Of a stretch of DNA of 64,000 bases, positions 20,245 through 29,171 are shown in pieces (the stretch's first letter is position 1; every line of letters starts with the position of its first letter). Both the position numbers and the translations under genes were made by a program. The stretch lies in contig NZ_JUIV01000009.1 of NCBI RefSeq assembly GCF_004151235.1, forward strand, positions 62,001-126,000, read 5' to 3'. The notes below the pieces were generated by a model that was not told the DNA's origin, searched no databases, and was given only the letters and a program-made list of their open reading frames with translations. Origin of the DNA: Flavobacterium anhuiense (GTDB lineage Bacteria; Bacteroidota; Bacteroidia; Flavobacteriales; Flavobacteriaceae).

Positions 20245-21255
20245 CTATTTGCCTAAGTTTTTCTTAATATCGTTGTATGCGTTTGGAATATTAAAATTGT
20301 AATGCAGCCAATTAAAAAGAACATATCCTTTATCAAACTCCTTCATTGTTACCGAAGTTTTTACATGTTCCAGAGTTTCGCCTTTTTTTACTGCATCTTC
20401 CACATTTTTTTTCAAAGCATTTACATAATCAATGGTGTATTTAATTCCATTTTTATTGGTAATTCGCCCGTGACCCGGAACCACAACATCATTATCTCGA
20501 ATCATGTCATAAATTTTTTGGAGATTGCGAACAGGCTCCAAAAAATAACCGTCAAACAACCACGGAATCGTTGGACTTTCAGCAATAAATGGATTTCCTG
20601 CCCATAAAACATTCTTATCCGAATCTTTTAGAAATACAAACAAATCGGCTGGAGATTGCGCTGTTCCAACATTTATGATTTCTACAATTTTTCCGCCGCC
20701 CATATCAATTTTCAAACTTTGATTTAACGCAATTGTAAGATCCGCAGGACGATACACACTTTCCTCTATCCCGCGGTCTTTTCCAAAAAGCATGATCATA
20801 AATTGTTTTATTCCGTCATAATTCTTAGCAAGGTTTTCTTTGCAGAATTCGTTTTGTATCAGAATAGTTTCTTTTGGAAGCAGATAATTTCCAAAACAGT
20901 GATCCCCGTGATCGCTTGTGTTTACTGCATAAACAATTGGTTTTGGAGTAACAGAACGAATCAGTTTGTATAATTGATCGTATAATCGTTTACTCAACAT
21001 GGTTTCAATTAACAAAACGCCTTTGTCGCCCACAATAAATCCCGCAGAAGTAGCTTGCGGAATTCCTTTTGTGGTTTCAGTTTCGGTCGTTGATGGCGAA
21101 ACGGCATAAACATTATCCGAGATTTTATGCAATTGTAAAGTCACTTTATTGGCATCCCAAATTGGAACTTCTGGTGGCATTGGGAATTGCGCATACGTAT
21201 GCTGTACTAGAAACAGCATCATCAGTATCATTAATATATTTTTTATCTTTTTCAT
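20245..21255 (-). CDS. Exported MBL-fold metallohydrolase-like protein with depleted metal site
   Basis: Using the ATG at 21255 gives 336 residues, starting with signal peptide MKKIKNILMILMMLFLVQHTYAQ. The metallo-beta-lactamase fold is clear, but the usual HxHxDH motif reads S-D-H-G-D-H (S114, H116, D118, H119). The next ligands are also changed: His to Gln (Q200 in GTAQSPADLF) and Asp to Asn (N221 in WAGNPF); the final H262 in VPGHGR is kept. The protein therefore keeps H116, D118, H119 and H262 only. It may bind one metal or none, so hydrolysis is uncertain. It is co-transcribed with the porin gene (2 bp downstream). Confidence 0.85.
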   Translation of the reverse strand: MKKIKNILMILMMLFLVQHTYAQFPMPPEVPIWDANKVTLQLHKISDNVYAVSPSTTETETTKGIPQATSAGFIVGDKGVLLIETMLSKRLYDQLYKLIRSVTPKPIVYAVNTSDHGDHCFGNYLLPKETILIQNEFCKENLAKNYDGIKQFMIMLFGKDRGIEESVYRPADLTIALNQSLKIDMGGGKIVEIINVGTAQSPADLFVFLKDSDKNVLWAGNPFIAESPTIPWLFDGYFLEPVRNLQKIYDMIRDNDVVVPGHGRITNKNGIKYTIDYVNALKKNVEDAVKKGETLEHVKTSVTMKEFDKGYVLFNWLHYNFNIPNAYNDIKKNLGK

Positions 21256-21340
21256 GATTGTTTTTTTATTGAAGAATAATTTTTTTAGAAGCAGAAACAA
21301 AAGGCATTTTTATAAACATGGTTCCTGCTCTCCGCTATAT

Positions 21341-21369
21341 CTTTGCTTTTTTAAAGAAAAAAAGCAAAG
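21341..21369. repeat. Hairpin within a Flavobacterium-type intergenic repeat
   Basis: CTTTGCTTTTTT and AAAAAAGCAAAG form a 12-bp stem with loop AAAGA. It is followed by GATGCCGCTTCGATCAGGGC and, at 21450-21488, by an AAATCCGCG...AAATCTGC segment similar to other intergenic repeats in this window. It lies between two co-oriented operon genes and could act as an attenuator. Confidence 0.5.
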
Positions 21370-21491
21370 GATGCCGCTTCGATCAGGGCTAAAGGGAGAG
21401 AAATCGCTTTTTTGCAATCATCTCAAATTAGAGCCTAAAAAAACCGTTTAAATCCGCGTCTTCGCGAAAGCGAATCCGTAAAATCTGCTTG

Positions 21492-23258
21492 TTATTGTTT
21501 CTGATAACCTCCAAAGTATTTCACAGGAGACCAATTTGGAATTACCGCAGGAATTTCTGGATTCAGAGCTTTATATTCCGCGGAAGCGTAAACAATTTTA
21601 CCATTTACAATAGTCAAAACCGATTCGATTTTTCGAACATCATCTGCTTTTGCTGAAAAATAATCATCAGACAAAATTGCCATATCAGCATACATTCCTT
21701 TTACAAGTTTTCCTTTGTCTTTTTCTTCGCCAGAAAACCAAGCGCTTCCAGAAGTATACAATTGCAAAGCAGTGAATTTGTCCAAAACTTGATCTTTTGG
21801 CCAGAACTGCATTCCGCCAATCGTTTTCCCAGTCAAAAGCCAATGCAAAGCCATCCAAGGATTGAAAGTTGAAATTCGAGTTGCATCTGTTCCCATTCCG
21901 ACAGGAATGCCTAATTCGAGCATTTTTTTAATTGGAGGCAATTGTGTTTTTGGCGCTCCATACAATTTGTTATACAATTCTCCTTGATAATACATTCTAA
22001 ACTGTACTGCAATGCCACCGCCAAGTTTTTTGACACGCTGTAATTCTGACGGCGTAATGGTTTCGGCATGATCAAAAAACCAGCGTAATCCGTTAAACGG
22101 AATTTCTTTGTTTACTTTTTCAAAAACATTCAGCATTCTGTCAATCGATTCGCCATAAGTGGCATGCAAACGAAAAGGCCATCTATTTTTGACTAATAAT
22201 CGAATGATAGGCTCCAAATCAGTTTCCATTTCATCAGATAAAACAATTCTCGGTTCTAGGAAATTTTCAAAATCAGCAGCCGAAGCAACGATGTTTTCTC
22301 CAGCGCCTTCTTCGACATAACCATTTGCCACAATCAGATTATCATTTTTATTGATTTGAGTTGTCGCAACCCATTTTTCATAATCCTCTAGTTCTTTGCC
22401 TTTTTGCTGGGCAAATAAATAATAAGAAATTCGAAGGCTAAGTTTATTTTGCTTCGCTAAGTCAAGAGATGTAACATAATCAGCAGGAAAATTTTGGCTT
22501 CCGCCAGCAGCATCAATTACACTTGTAAGTCCGAAACGGTTCAATTCGTGATTAAACTGTATCGAGCTGTTGATGCGTTCTTCAGGAGTCAGCTTTGTTG
22601 TTAATCCCATCGTCATGTAAATGGCTTTGGGCGTTTCTTTGGCATACATTAAACCCGTCAAATTTCCATTAGCATCTTGTTCTAAAAGACTTCCTTCATA
22701 TTTTGTGTCTTTTGTATATTTTAAAACTTCAATTCCCTTTTTGTTCAGAAAAGCTTTTCCATACAAATACGTTATAAAAACTGGTTTATCAGGAACTGCA
22801 GCATTGATTTCGTCAATTGTAGGCTGTCTTTTTTCTTCAAATTGAAATTCGTTCCAGCCTCCAATAACTTTTATCCAAACACCGTCTGGAGTCCTTGCGG
22901 CTTGCTCTTTCAGCATTTCCATGGCACGTTTTAGTGTTTTTACGCCGTCCCAGCGGAGTTCGGAATTGTAATTCAAACCTTCACGAATAACATGCATGTG
23001 GCTGTCATTTAATCCCGGAATTACCGTTTTGCCTTTGGCATCAATTAATTTTGTTGTTGAAGATTTATAAGAAGCAAGAATGTTTTTATCGATTCCTGTG
23101 TCCAAAATGATTCCGTCTTTCATTGCAATGGCCTGAACAAATTCGTTTGGTTTGTGCATGGTTGCAATTTTTCCGTTGTAAATAATCAGATCAGCTTTTT
23201 GCTGGGCTTGAGATGACAAGCCCGCAGAAAGCAATAGAATTAATAATAATTTTTTCAT
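21492..23258 (-). CDS. Exported YtcJ-type amidohydrolase (Amidohydro_3)
   Basis: A 588-residue protein with a signal peptide (LLSAGLSSQAQQ) and the YtcJ-like metal-dependent amidohydrolase fold. The metal site is visible: HxH in LNDSHMHV, the later histidines in RLHATYG and FFDHAETI, and the catalytic aspartate in GMGTDATR. The beta-sandwich domain is composite from both ends (LIIYNGKIATM, and IESVLTIVNGKIVYASAEY at the C-terminus). These enzymes cleave C-N or ester bonds in cyclic or acylated substrates. Here the protein is exported, matching its neighbours. It lies 8 bp after the alpha/beta hydrolase lipoprotein gene. Confidence 0.9.
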   Translation of the reverse strand: MKKLLLILLLSAGLSSQAQQKADLIIYNGKIATMHKPNEFVQAIAMKDGIILDTGIDKNILASYKSSTTKLIDAKGKTVIPGLNDSHMHVIREGLNYNSELRWDGVKTLKRAMEMLKEQAARTPDGVWIKVIGGWNEFQFEEKRQPTIDEINAAVPDKPVFITYLYGKAFLNKKGIEVLKYTKDTKYEGSLLEQDANGNLTGLMYAKETPKAIYMTMGLTTKLTPEERINSSIQFNHELNRFGLTSVIDAAGGSQNFPADYVTSLDLAKQNKLSLRISYYLFAQQKGKELEDYEKWVATTQINKNDNLIVANGYVEEGAGENIVASAADFENFLEPRIVLSDEMETDLEPIIRLLVKNRWPFRLHATYGESIDRMLNVFEKVNKEIPFNGLRWFFDHAETITPSELQRVKKLGGGIAVQFRMYYQGELYNKLYGAPKTQLPPIKKMLELGIPVGMGTDATRISTFNPWMALHWLLTGKTIGGMQFWPKDQVLDKFTALQLYTSGSAWFSGEEKDKGKLVKGMYADMAILSDDYFSAKADDVRKIESVLTIVNGKIVYASAEYKALNPEIPAVIPNWSPVKYFGGYQKQ

Positions 23259-23266
23259 GGCATTTA

Positions 23267-24286
23267 TTATTTAGCCAAAAAGAAGGCAAGTAAATCTTTT
23301 TGCACCTGAGCCGTATTTTCTTGAACAAGCCAATGCCCAGAACCAGCAATTTTAGATTCGCTCACGTTTTCTGCAACCAATTTGGAATGATCTTTAAGAA
23401 AAGCTGCTGCGAAATATTCTCCACCCATTGCCAATAATGGCATTTTTAGTTTTTTCTTTGCGAAAATAACATTGTCTTTTCCGTCCTGATCAAATGCTCC
23501 AAACCATTTAAAAGCGTCCGTTGTTCCGCCTTCTGTAGCATAAGCTCTAATAAATTCTGCAGATTCTTCAGCAGTAAAAGGATCTTTTACGTGACCTACA
23601 ACGGGCCAGAAATTTGTCAAGAATTCTTTTTCTTTTCCTTTTACAATGTCTCCAGAAGCAGGCCATCCGAAGAAACCAAACCACCACGCAGAAGCTTTTA
23701 CAGAAGACCAAACTGGTTCGATTCCTGGTAAAAGTGCGTCCATTAAGGCAACTTTTTTTACGCTGTCGCCATATTGTGCTGCATACGCATAAGCAACCAT
23801 AAGTCCGATGTCGTGTCCCGCCAGATTGATGCTTTTGTATCCAAGCTGATTCACTAATTCGTGAATATCAGACGCCATTGTTTTTTTGTCGTAACCGCTT
23901 TCTGGTTTATCAGATTCGCCAACACCTCTTAAATCGGGAGCAATTACAGTAAAATGTTTAGAAAGTTCTGGCAGCAAACGATTCCACATATACCAGTTTT
24001 GTCCAAAACCGTGAACTAAAACTAACGGATCACCTTGTCCGCCAATAACATAATGAATTTTAATTCCGTTTACTGTGGCGGTTGCATGTTTGAAATTTGC
24101 AGGCGGATTTGCCGGAGCGACTTGAGCTGTTTCAGTTGTTTCGGCAGGTTTTGCTTCTGCAGCAGGAGTTTCTTCTGCTTTTTTATTACAAGAAATTAAG
24201 GTTAGTAACAAAAGACCAAAGGAGATAAGCAGTGTCAATTTGCTTTTGAAGTTTAAAAAAGTGATGTTTAATAAATTCGTTTTCAT
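23267..24286 (-). CDS. Alpha/beta hydrolase lipoprotein, epoxide-hydrolase/haloalkane-dehalogenase-like
   Basis: A 339-residue lipoprotein (signal LLTLISCNKK, lipidation C33) with a low-complexity Ala/Pro/Glu linker (about 38-62). The catalytic domain has HGFGQNWYMW (oxyanion region), the nucleophile elbow GHDIG with Asp rather than Ser, and the catalytic His in GSGHWLVQE. An Asp nucleophile means an epoxide hydrolase or dehalogenase type mechanism rather than an esterase. A lipoprotein anchor puts this activity on the outer membrane or cell surface, which is unusual for the family. It is the second gene of the hydrolase operon. Confidence 0.87.
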   Translation of the reverse strand: MKTNLLNITFLNFKSKLTLLISFGLLLLTLISCNKKAEETPAAEAKPAETTETAQVAPANPPANFKHATATVNGIKIHYVIGGQGDPLVLVHGFGQNWYMWNRLLPELSKHFTVIAPDLRGVGESDKPESGYDKKTMASDIHELVNQLGYKSINLAGHDIGLMVAYAYAAQYGDSVKKVALMDALLPGIEPVWSSVKASAWWFGFFGWPASGDIVKGKEKEFLTNFWPVVGHVKDPFTAEESAEFIRAYATEGGTTDAFKWFGAFDQDGKDNVIFAKKKLKMPLLAMGGEYFAAAFLKDHSKLVAENVSESKIAGSGHWLVQENTAQVQKDLLAFFLAK

Positions 24287-24324
24287 GATTTTAAAATTTT
24301 AATTAGTTATTGAATAATTGGTTA

Positions 24325-25122
24325 TTATGAATTTTGAACTGGAAGTTTTTCTATCCAGTTTTGGATATAAAGTGCGATTTCCTGCCATCCGGGCTGATTC
24401 AAAACAAAGTGATTTCTATCTGGAAAGACTTTAAAATCTGTAATTGAATCTTTGTCGATGTATTTTTTGTAATTAGAATAATTAAGCGATTCAGGAATGG
24501 TATGATCTGTTGATCCTGCAATTAGTAGTAACGGTTTATGAGGCGCGTGAAAATCCACTTTTGCAGCTGAAGTTATAGTGTCGCGAACTATGAGTTTAGA
24601 TTCAGGAATAACCGATTCGCAATAGGCTCTTTCTTGCCATTCTTCGGGCATTCCGTTTGTAAAAGCGTACTGCCATTGCGGAAAACTCATTAAAAATGTT
24701 TTTTTGGCAGAAGTGAAAAAACCTAATGGTCCCCAACCAGCCTTTAAAAATGAAAATTTAAAAGTCATAATTCCTTGAGGAGGAACAGAATGTATGGCTA
24801 TTGCTGCCGACGCCAAATTACGCTGTAGAAGTATTTGGGCCGTTAATCCGCCTATAGAGTGACCTATAATGATGGGTTTCTGAGAAAGACTTTTAGCGAT
24901 ATTTTCAAAATGTTCTATTAGATCAGTAAGCCTTAAGCTAGCAATTTGTGGATCAGGATGACGGTCTCTAAGAACAGTCGCAGGCGCATCTTTATAAGGC
25001 CATGCGGGTGCCAGTGTTTTAAAACCTTTATTTTCAAAGAAGATTTTCCAGTCCTCCCAGCATTTATTGCTGACAAACGCGCCAGTAATAAAAAGGATTG
25101 TAGTAGGATTTTCCGTTAGCAT
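24325..25122 (-). CDS. Alpha/beta hydrolase (serine type)
   Basis: A 265-residue protein without a signal peptide, so cytoplasmic, unlike the rest of its operon. The nucleophile elbow is IIGHSIGGLTAQ, the acid is probably in LIAGSTDHTIP, and the histidine is in FPDRNHFVLNQPGW. This is a typical alpha/beta hydrolase fold (carboxylesterase or lactonase-like). It is the first gene of the minus-strand hydrolase cluster, starting 283 bp downstream of the NtrC-type regulator gene. Two copies of TGCCAAACTATA lie upstream. It probably acts on imported products of the exported enzymes. Confidence 0.85.
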   Translation of the reverse strand: MLTENPTTILFITGAFVSNKCWEDWKIFFENKGFKTLAPAWPYKDAPATVLRDRHPDPQIASLRLTDLIEHFENIAKSLSQKPIIIGHSIGGLTAQILLQRNLASAAIAIHSVPPQGIMTFKFSFLKAGWGPLGFFTSAKKTFLMSFPQWQYAFTNGMPEEWQERAYCESVIPESKLIVRDTITSAAKVDFHAPHKPLLLIAGSTDHTIPESLNYSNYKKYIDKDSITDFKVFPDRNHFVLNQPGWQEIALYIQNWIEKLPVQNS

Positions 25123-25142
25123 AATACATTGTTTTAATGTTA

Positions 25143-25233
25143 TGCCAAACTATAGACTAAAATCAAGCCTATTTATTTAATGTATTGATTTTTAAGTATT
25201 TATGTGTTTTTGAGTTGGGTGTGCCAAACTATA
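25143..25233. promoter_or_regulatory. Two direct repeats of TGCCAAACTATA upstream of the hydrolase operon
   Basis: The 12-bp sequence occurs at 25143-25154 and again at 25222-25233, spaced 79 bp (about 7.5 helical turns). It is not seen elsewhere in the window. Upstream activator sites for the adjacent sigma-54-type regulator would be expected here. No sigma-54 -24/-12 (GG-N10-GC) element was found, so the function is inference. Confidence 0.4.
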
Positions 25234-25252
25234 TTTCGTCGTAAAACGAAAA

Positions 25253-25275
25253 AAAGACAACTAAATATCGTCTTT
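25253..25275 (-). terminator. Terminator-like hairpin after the two-component operon
   Basis: The stem AAAGAC/GTCTTT has an 11-base loop, with a T run following on the minus strand. It is about 130 bp after the regulator's stop codon. Confidence 0.45.
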
Positions 25276-25405
25276 CTTTAATTATGAGTTATGAATTATG
25301 AGTTATGAAATGTGAATTGTAAGTTTTGGATTTTTGATTTTGCGAATTTTATTAAAAACTTCAATTCAATTTCTAGATTATAAATAAATAATTCATAACT
25401 CATAA

Positions 25406-27352
25406 TTAAAAATGGCTTCTTTTTATGCCCAGTTTCTGCATTCTTGAGGCTAATGTAGTAGGAGGAAGGCCTAATATTTCTGATGCTCCTCCAGCACCTC
25501 TGATTCTTCCATTGCATTTTTCGAGAACATTAATAATGTGTTCTCTTTCGTTTTCCTGAATCGTTTTAAAGAACCATTCATTGGACTTGAGGTTTATCTT
25601 GGTTTCATCAATGGCAGGAAGCGGAATATGCTCGATCGTATCTGTTTTTGCCAAAAGGATGCTTCGTTCTATAAGATTTTCGAGTTCGCGGATATTTCCA
25701 GGCCATTGATATGATAAAAGACTTTTTAGAGCAGTTTCTGATATTTCGGTTACATTTTTTCCTGTTTTAGCACTATATAATGCAATAAAATGGCGTGCCA
25801 GCAGTCCGATATCTTCTTTGCGTTCTCTCAACGGTGGCAATTGAATTGGAAATACATTTAATCTATAATACAAATCAAGTCTGAAACGCCCGTCTGCCAC
25901 TTCTTTTTCGAGATTGCAATTTGTTGCCGCTATAATTCTTACGTTTACTTTTACCGGAATATTTCCGCCAACACGTTCAATTTCTTTTTCCTGTATGGCA
26001 CGAAGCAGTTTTGCCTGCATTTCAAGAGGCATATCTCCAATTTCATCCAGAAATAAAGTTCCGTTGTTGGCTTGTTCAAACTTGCCAATTCTTTTTTCTG
26101 TAGCACCTGTGAATGAGCCTTTTTCATGGCCAAACAATTCTGATTCTATGAGGCTCGGATGCAGAGCAGAACAGTTTATTTTTACAAAAGCTTCATTTTT
26201 TCTGCCTGATAATTGATGGACACTATTGGCAATGCTTTCTTTTCCCGTACCGCTTTCGCCTGTAATTAAAACCGTTGTATCGGCTGGGGCAACTTGTATA
26301 ATGTGGTCAAATAATTTGAGCAATATCGGACTTTTACCTACAATTGACTCAAAGCCTGATACATTTACATTTTTTCGGTTTTCATGGCTCTTAGAAATAC
26401 CTTTTTGGTCTAATTTTCTATCCTCGCTTATTAAATTTTCAATGGCATATATTAAAGGATCTTGAAGCCTTTCACATAAGTTTAAAACATTTTTATTATA
26501 ATTATTAGGCTGCCTGCTGAAAAAGGACAAGTAAAGACCTCCATTTTCAAGAAGTTTAAAAGGAATTGGCAGCATAAGATTGGATTTCATATTCATGGAA
26601 GTGGCAATCATTTTTTTGATTGGAGTTTTTTCGCATATTTTTACAAAATCCAAATCATTGTAGAAAGTTGCGATAGTTTCTACTTTGCTTTTGTTTCTTA
26701 ATTCGTTGATTTCGAATTCTTTTAAAGCTGTTATATTCTGTAGCTCTTCAATGCCTATTTTTTGATATTCATGCAGACCTGTTCTGGCATAGCCTAAAAC
26801 TTTATTAGATAATTTATTGTCCACATAAAAAACGGCCATTACAAGATCAAAAGAAATTAGGGCTTGCAGAGAGGTTATGATATTCAAAACTCTGTCATCC
26901 CAAGTGCCTTTTTTGCCTGCTATACTTTTTAATTGCTGCTGAAATAAAAGTTCTTTTCTGATAGAAGATTCGATTCCGTGTTGCTGATGATATTCCGCTA
27001 TTTCAATGGTTATCAATAAATCTCTTTCGCGAAAAGGTTTTACCAAAAAACCATACGGATGTGTTAGTTTCGCTTTATTAAGAACTTCTTCGTTTGAATT
27101 TGCAGACAGATAAATAAAAGGAATGTTATCCTCTTTTAATTTTTCTGCAAGATCAATTCCTGTTTCTTTTCCAGAAAGAAAAATATCCAGCAGAACTAAT
27201 TCTGGTTTTTCTTGCGAGATATAGTATTTGGCATCTGGTACCGAACGTGCGATTCCTATAATAGAATGTCCGGCTTTTTTGAGCATTAATCGCAAGTGAT
27301 TTGCTTCTACAAACTGATCTTCAACAATTAGGATTTTGAGTGGTTTTGCCAT
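25406..27352 (-). CDS. NtrC-type sigma-54-dependent response regulator
   Basis: A 648-residue cytoplasmic regulator. It has a receiver domain (1-120) with E11, D12, phosphoacceptor D56 and K105, and then a GAF-like region (about 150-305). The AAA+ domain has Walker A GESGTGKE (365-372), sigma-54 contact loop GSFTGA (412-417) and Walker B LFLDEIGD (433-440). A C-terminal Fis-type HTH spans 605-645 (GGASEILGLPPTTLASRMQKLGI). The usual GAFTGA loop has Ala replaced by Ser. It sits next to a histidine kinase (start 6 bp after the kinase stop) and upstream of the exported-hydrolase operon, which it probably controls. Confidence 0.93.
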   Translation of the reverse strand: MAKPLKILIVEDQFVEANHLRLMLKKAGHSIIGIARSVPDAKYYISQEKPELVLLDIFLSGKETGIDLAEKLKEDNIPFIYLSANSNEEVLNKAKLTHPYGFLVKPFRERDLLITIEIAEYHQQHGIESSIRKELLFQQQLKSIAGKKGTWDDRVLNIITSLQALISFDLVMAVFYVDNKLSNKVLGYARTGLHEYQKIGIEELQNITALKEFEINELRNKSKVETIATFYNDLDFVKICEKTPIKKMIATSMNMKSNLMLPIPFKLLENGGLYLSFFSRQPNNYNKNVLNLCERLQDPLIYAIENLISEDRKLDQKGISKSHENRKNVNVSGFESIVGKSPILLKLFDHIIQVAPADTTVLITGESGTGKESIANSVHQLSGRKNEAFVKINCSALHPSLIESELFGHEKGSFTGATEKRIGKFEQANNGTLFLDEIGDMPLEMQAKLLRAIQEKEIERVGGNIPVKVNVRIIAATNCNLEKEVADGRFRLDLYYRLNVFPIQLPPLRERKEDIGLLARHFIALYSAKTGKNVTEISETALKSLLSYQWPGNIRELENLIERSILLAKTDTIEHIPLPAIDETKINLKSNEWFFKTIQENEREHIINVLEKCNGRIRGAGGASEILGLPPTTLASRMQKLGIKRSHF

Positions 27353-27358
27353 TTTTTT

Positions 27359-28978
27359 TCAATTAAATTTATGGAGACTATTTTCCTCGAAAGTAAATAC
27401 CAAAGTAATCTTTGTACCATTTGAATTAATTATTAAAAACTTTCCTTCTATATCAGCAGATAGTCCGTACATTAATTTTATGCCTAATGAAGGATTGTTA
27501 TAGGGATCAAAATCGTCTGGAATACCAATGCCATTGTCATGGATAATTAAGGTATAATTATTTGCATTATCTTTTTTTAGTGAAATAGAAATAGTTCCCT
27601 TTTCATTATTAGGGAATGCATATTTTATAGCGTTTGTAACCGCTTCGTTGAGTATTAATCCAATTGGAATGGAATGCGATAGAGGCAGGCTAAAGCCATT
27701 TATTTCAAGGATAAAACGAATACGGTTTCGAATTTGAAACGAATCTTTCAAATACTCAGTTAGTTCAAATATGTACGCAGGCATATTAATCATCGATAAA
27801 TTTTCTGATTGATACAATCTATGATGAATTAAAGACATCGTATGAATTCGGTTCTGGCTGTCATTAATAGCTTGAACTGCTTCTTCATTTTTTAAAAACT
27901 CAGACTGGCTTGCCAAAAGTCCCACAACCATATGAAGATTATTTTTTACCCGATGGTGAATTTCTTTCAATAGCCATTCTTTTTCTATTAGAAGGTTTTG
28001 CAGTTTGACGTTCTGTTTGTTGATTTCATTCTGCTGGGTTTCCAGTATCTTATTTGTTCTCTTTTTGAACATAAAACTTTTGTACAAAAGACCAAGAATT
28101 ATGAGTAAGAGAATCACAAAAGTTATCATTGAATTGCGCAAAAACACTTCGCTGTTCAGTTTGCTTTGCTGTAAAAGAGTTTTGTTTTTCAGCTTTAGAA
28201 TATCCCTATTTCTTTTATCAGCCTCATAAATTATATTGAGCCTTGTAGAAATAGGATAAATAGCTTCTTCTTTTAGATGTGCAGCTTTATAGTAAAATAC
28301 GGCTCTTTTGAGATAATGGAGAGAGCTGTTAAAATTGGAGGACGAAAAATACAATTCGCTAATTTCTCTATAACAGTCGCCAATTCTTTTATTGTTGCCC
28401 GTTTTTTCAAATATAGATGCCGCTTTAAAAATAGGATCAAGCCTCTCTTTTATGGGGGCATTGGTACGCATTTTTGCTGACCATACCATAACCCAAGATT
28501 CAGCCAAGTCATTAAGCTGATTGGTTTTGGCTAACATTGCTATTGCTTTTCTAGCAGTAATTTCTATCATAGAATTGTTGTTTCTCAATTCATGTATCAT
28601 CGAAAGCTGCAAATAGCATTTTCCAGCATATATATTAGAATGAATAGCCTGGCTTATTCTAAGAGCATCCTCTGCATATTGAAAAGCTTTTTCTAGTGTT
28701 TTTGGATTATTATAAGATGCTTCATACCAGTCGCTTACTTTTAATAAAATTTCGATTTTATTAATATCTTCTGGTAATGTATGGAGTAGACCTTCTGCTT
28801 TTTTTACCTGCAGTTCATTATACTTTGTATTCTGACTGCTATTAGATACTTTGGCAGATAGCGTTTTTTCGGCGGTTTCAACTTGTTTTTTGTTTCTATG
28901 AGAAGCCCAAGCATTTTGTTCTCCAATTGTAAATGCAACAAGGAGAAGCAAAAATGCTTTAAAATGGTTAAGAAACAT
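27359..28978 (-). CDS. TPR-containing sensor histidine kinase (HisKA_2 type)
   Basis: A 539-residue kinase with an N-terminal signal peptide (ending NAWAS), a periplasmic TPR-like helical region (about 60-265) and one transmembrane segment (283-300). A coiled coil follows, then the HisKA_2 domain EIHHRVKNNLHMVVGLLASQSE (phospho-His 341 or 342) and a HATPase domain (NEAVTNAIKYAFPNNEKG; DNGIGIPDD). TPRs outside the membrane suggest it senses a peptide, protein or lipid rather than a small diffusible ligand. It overlaps almost completely in transcription with the regulator downstream (6-bp gap). The promoter region of the hydrolase operon follows. Confidence 0.92.
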   Translation of the reverse strand: MFLNHFKAFLLLLVAFTIGEQNAWASHRNKKQVETAEKTLSAKVSNSSQNTKYNELQVKKAEGLLHTLPEDINKIEILLKVSDWYEASYNNPKTLEKAFQYAEDALRISQAIHSNIYAGKCYLQLSMIHELRNNNSMIEITARKAIAMLAKTNQLNDLAESWVMVWSAKMRTNAPIKERLDPIFKAASIFEKTGNNKRIGDCYREISELYFSSSNFNSSLHYLKRAVFYYKAAHLKEEAIYPISTRLNIIYEADKRNRDILKLKNKTLLQQSKLNSEVFLRNSMITFVILLLIILGLLYKSFMFKKRTNKILETQQNEINKQNVKLQNLLIEKEWLLKEIHHRVKNNLHMVVGLLASQSEFLKNEEAVQAINDSQNRIHTMSLIHHRLYQSENLSMINMPAYIFELTEYLKDSFQIRNRIRFILEINGFSLPLSHSIPIGLILNEAVTNAIKYAFPNNEKGTISISLKKDNANNYTLIIHDNGIGIPDDFDPYNNPSLGIKLMYGLSADIEGKFLIINSNGTKITLVFTFEENSLHKFN

Positions 28979-29171
28979 CTTTTGTTTAGTTAAATTGGTT
29001 TTGGCTATACGAAGGTATTGATAATTATGTCTGTAAGATTAAAAAATTATAAAATTGATTGCCAACGAAATATCGTCGGAAAATAATTTTAGGTTTAGTT
29101 ATTGCATCAATTAGTATCTTTATTTTTCAATTTGCCATTAATCCGTTTCTTGTATAAAATTATTCAAGCTT

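Noticed and set aside
25123..25260. Sigma-54 promoter before the hydrolase operon (TTTGGCA stretches on the minus strand)
   Set aside because: The GG is present, but no GC follows at the required 10-bp spacing in either copy, so it does not meet the -24/-12 consensus.
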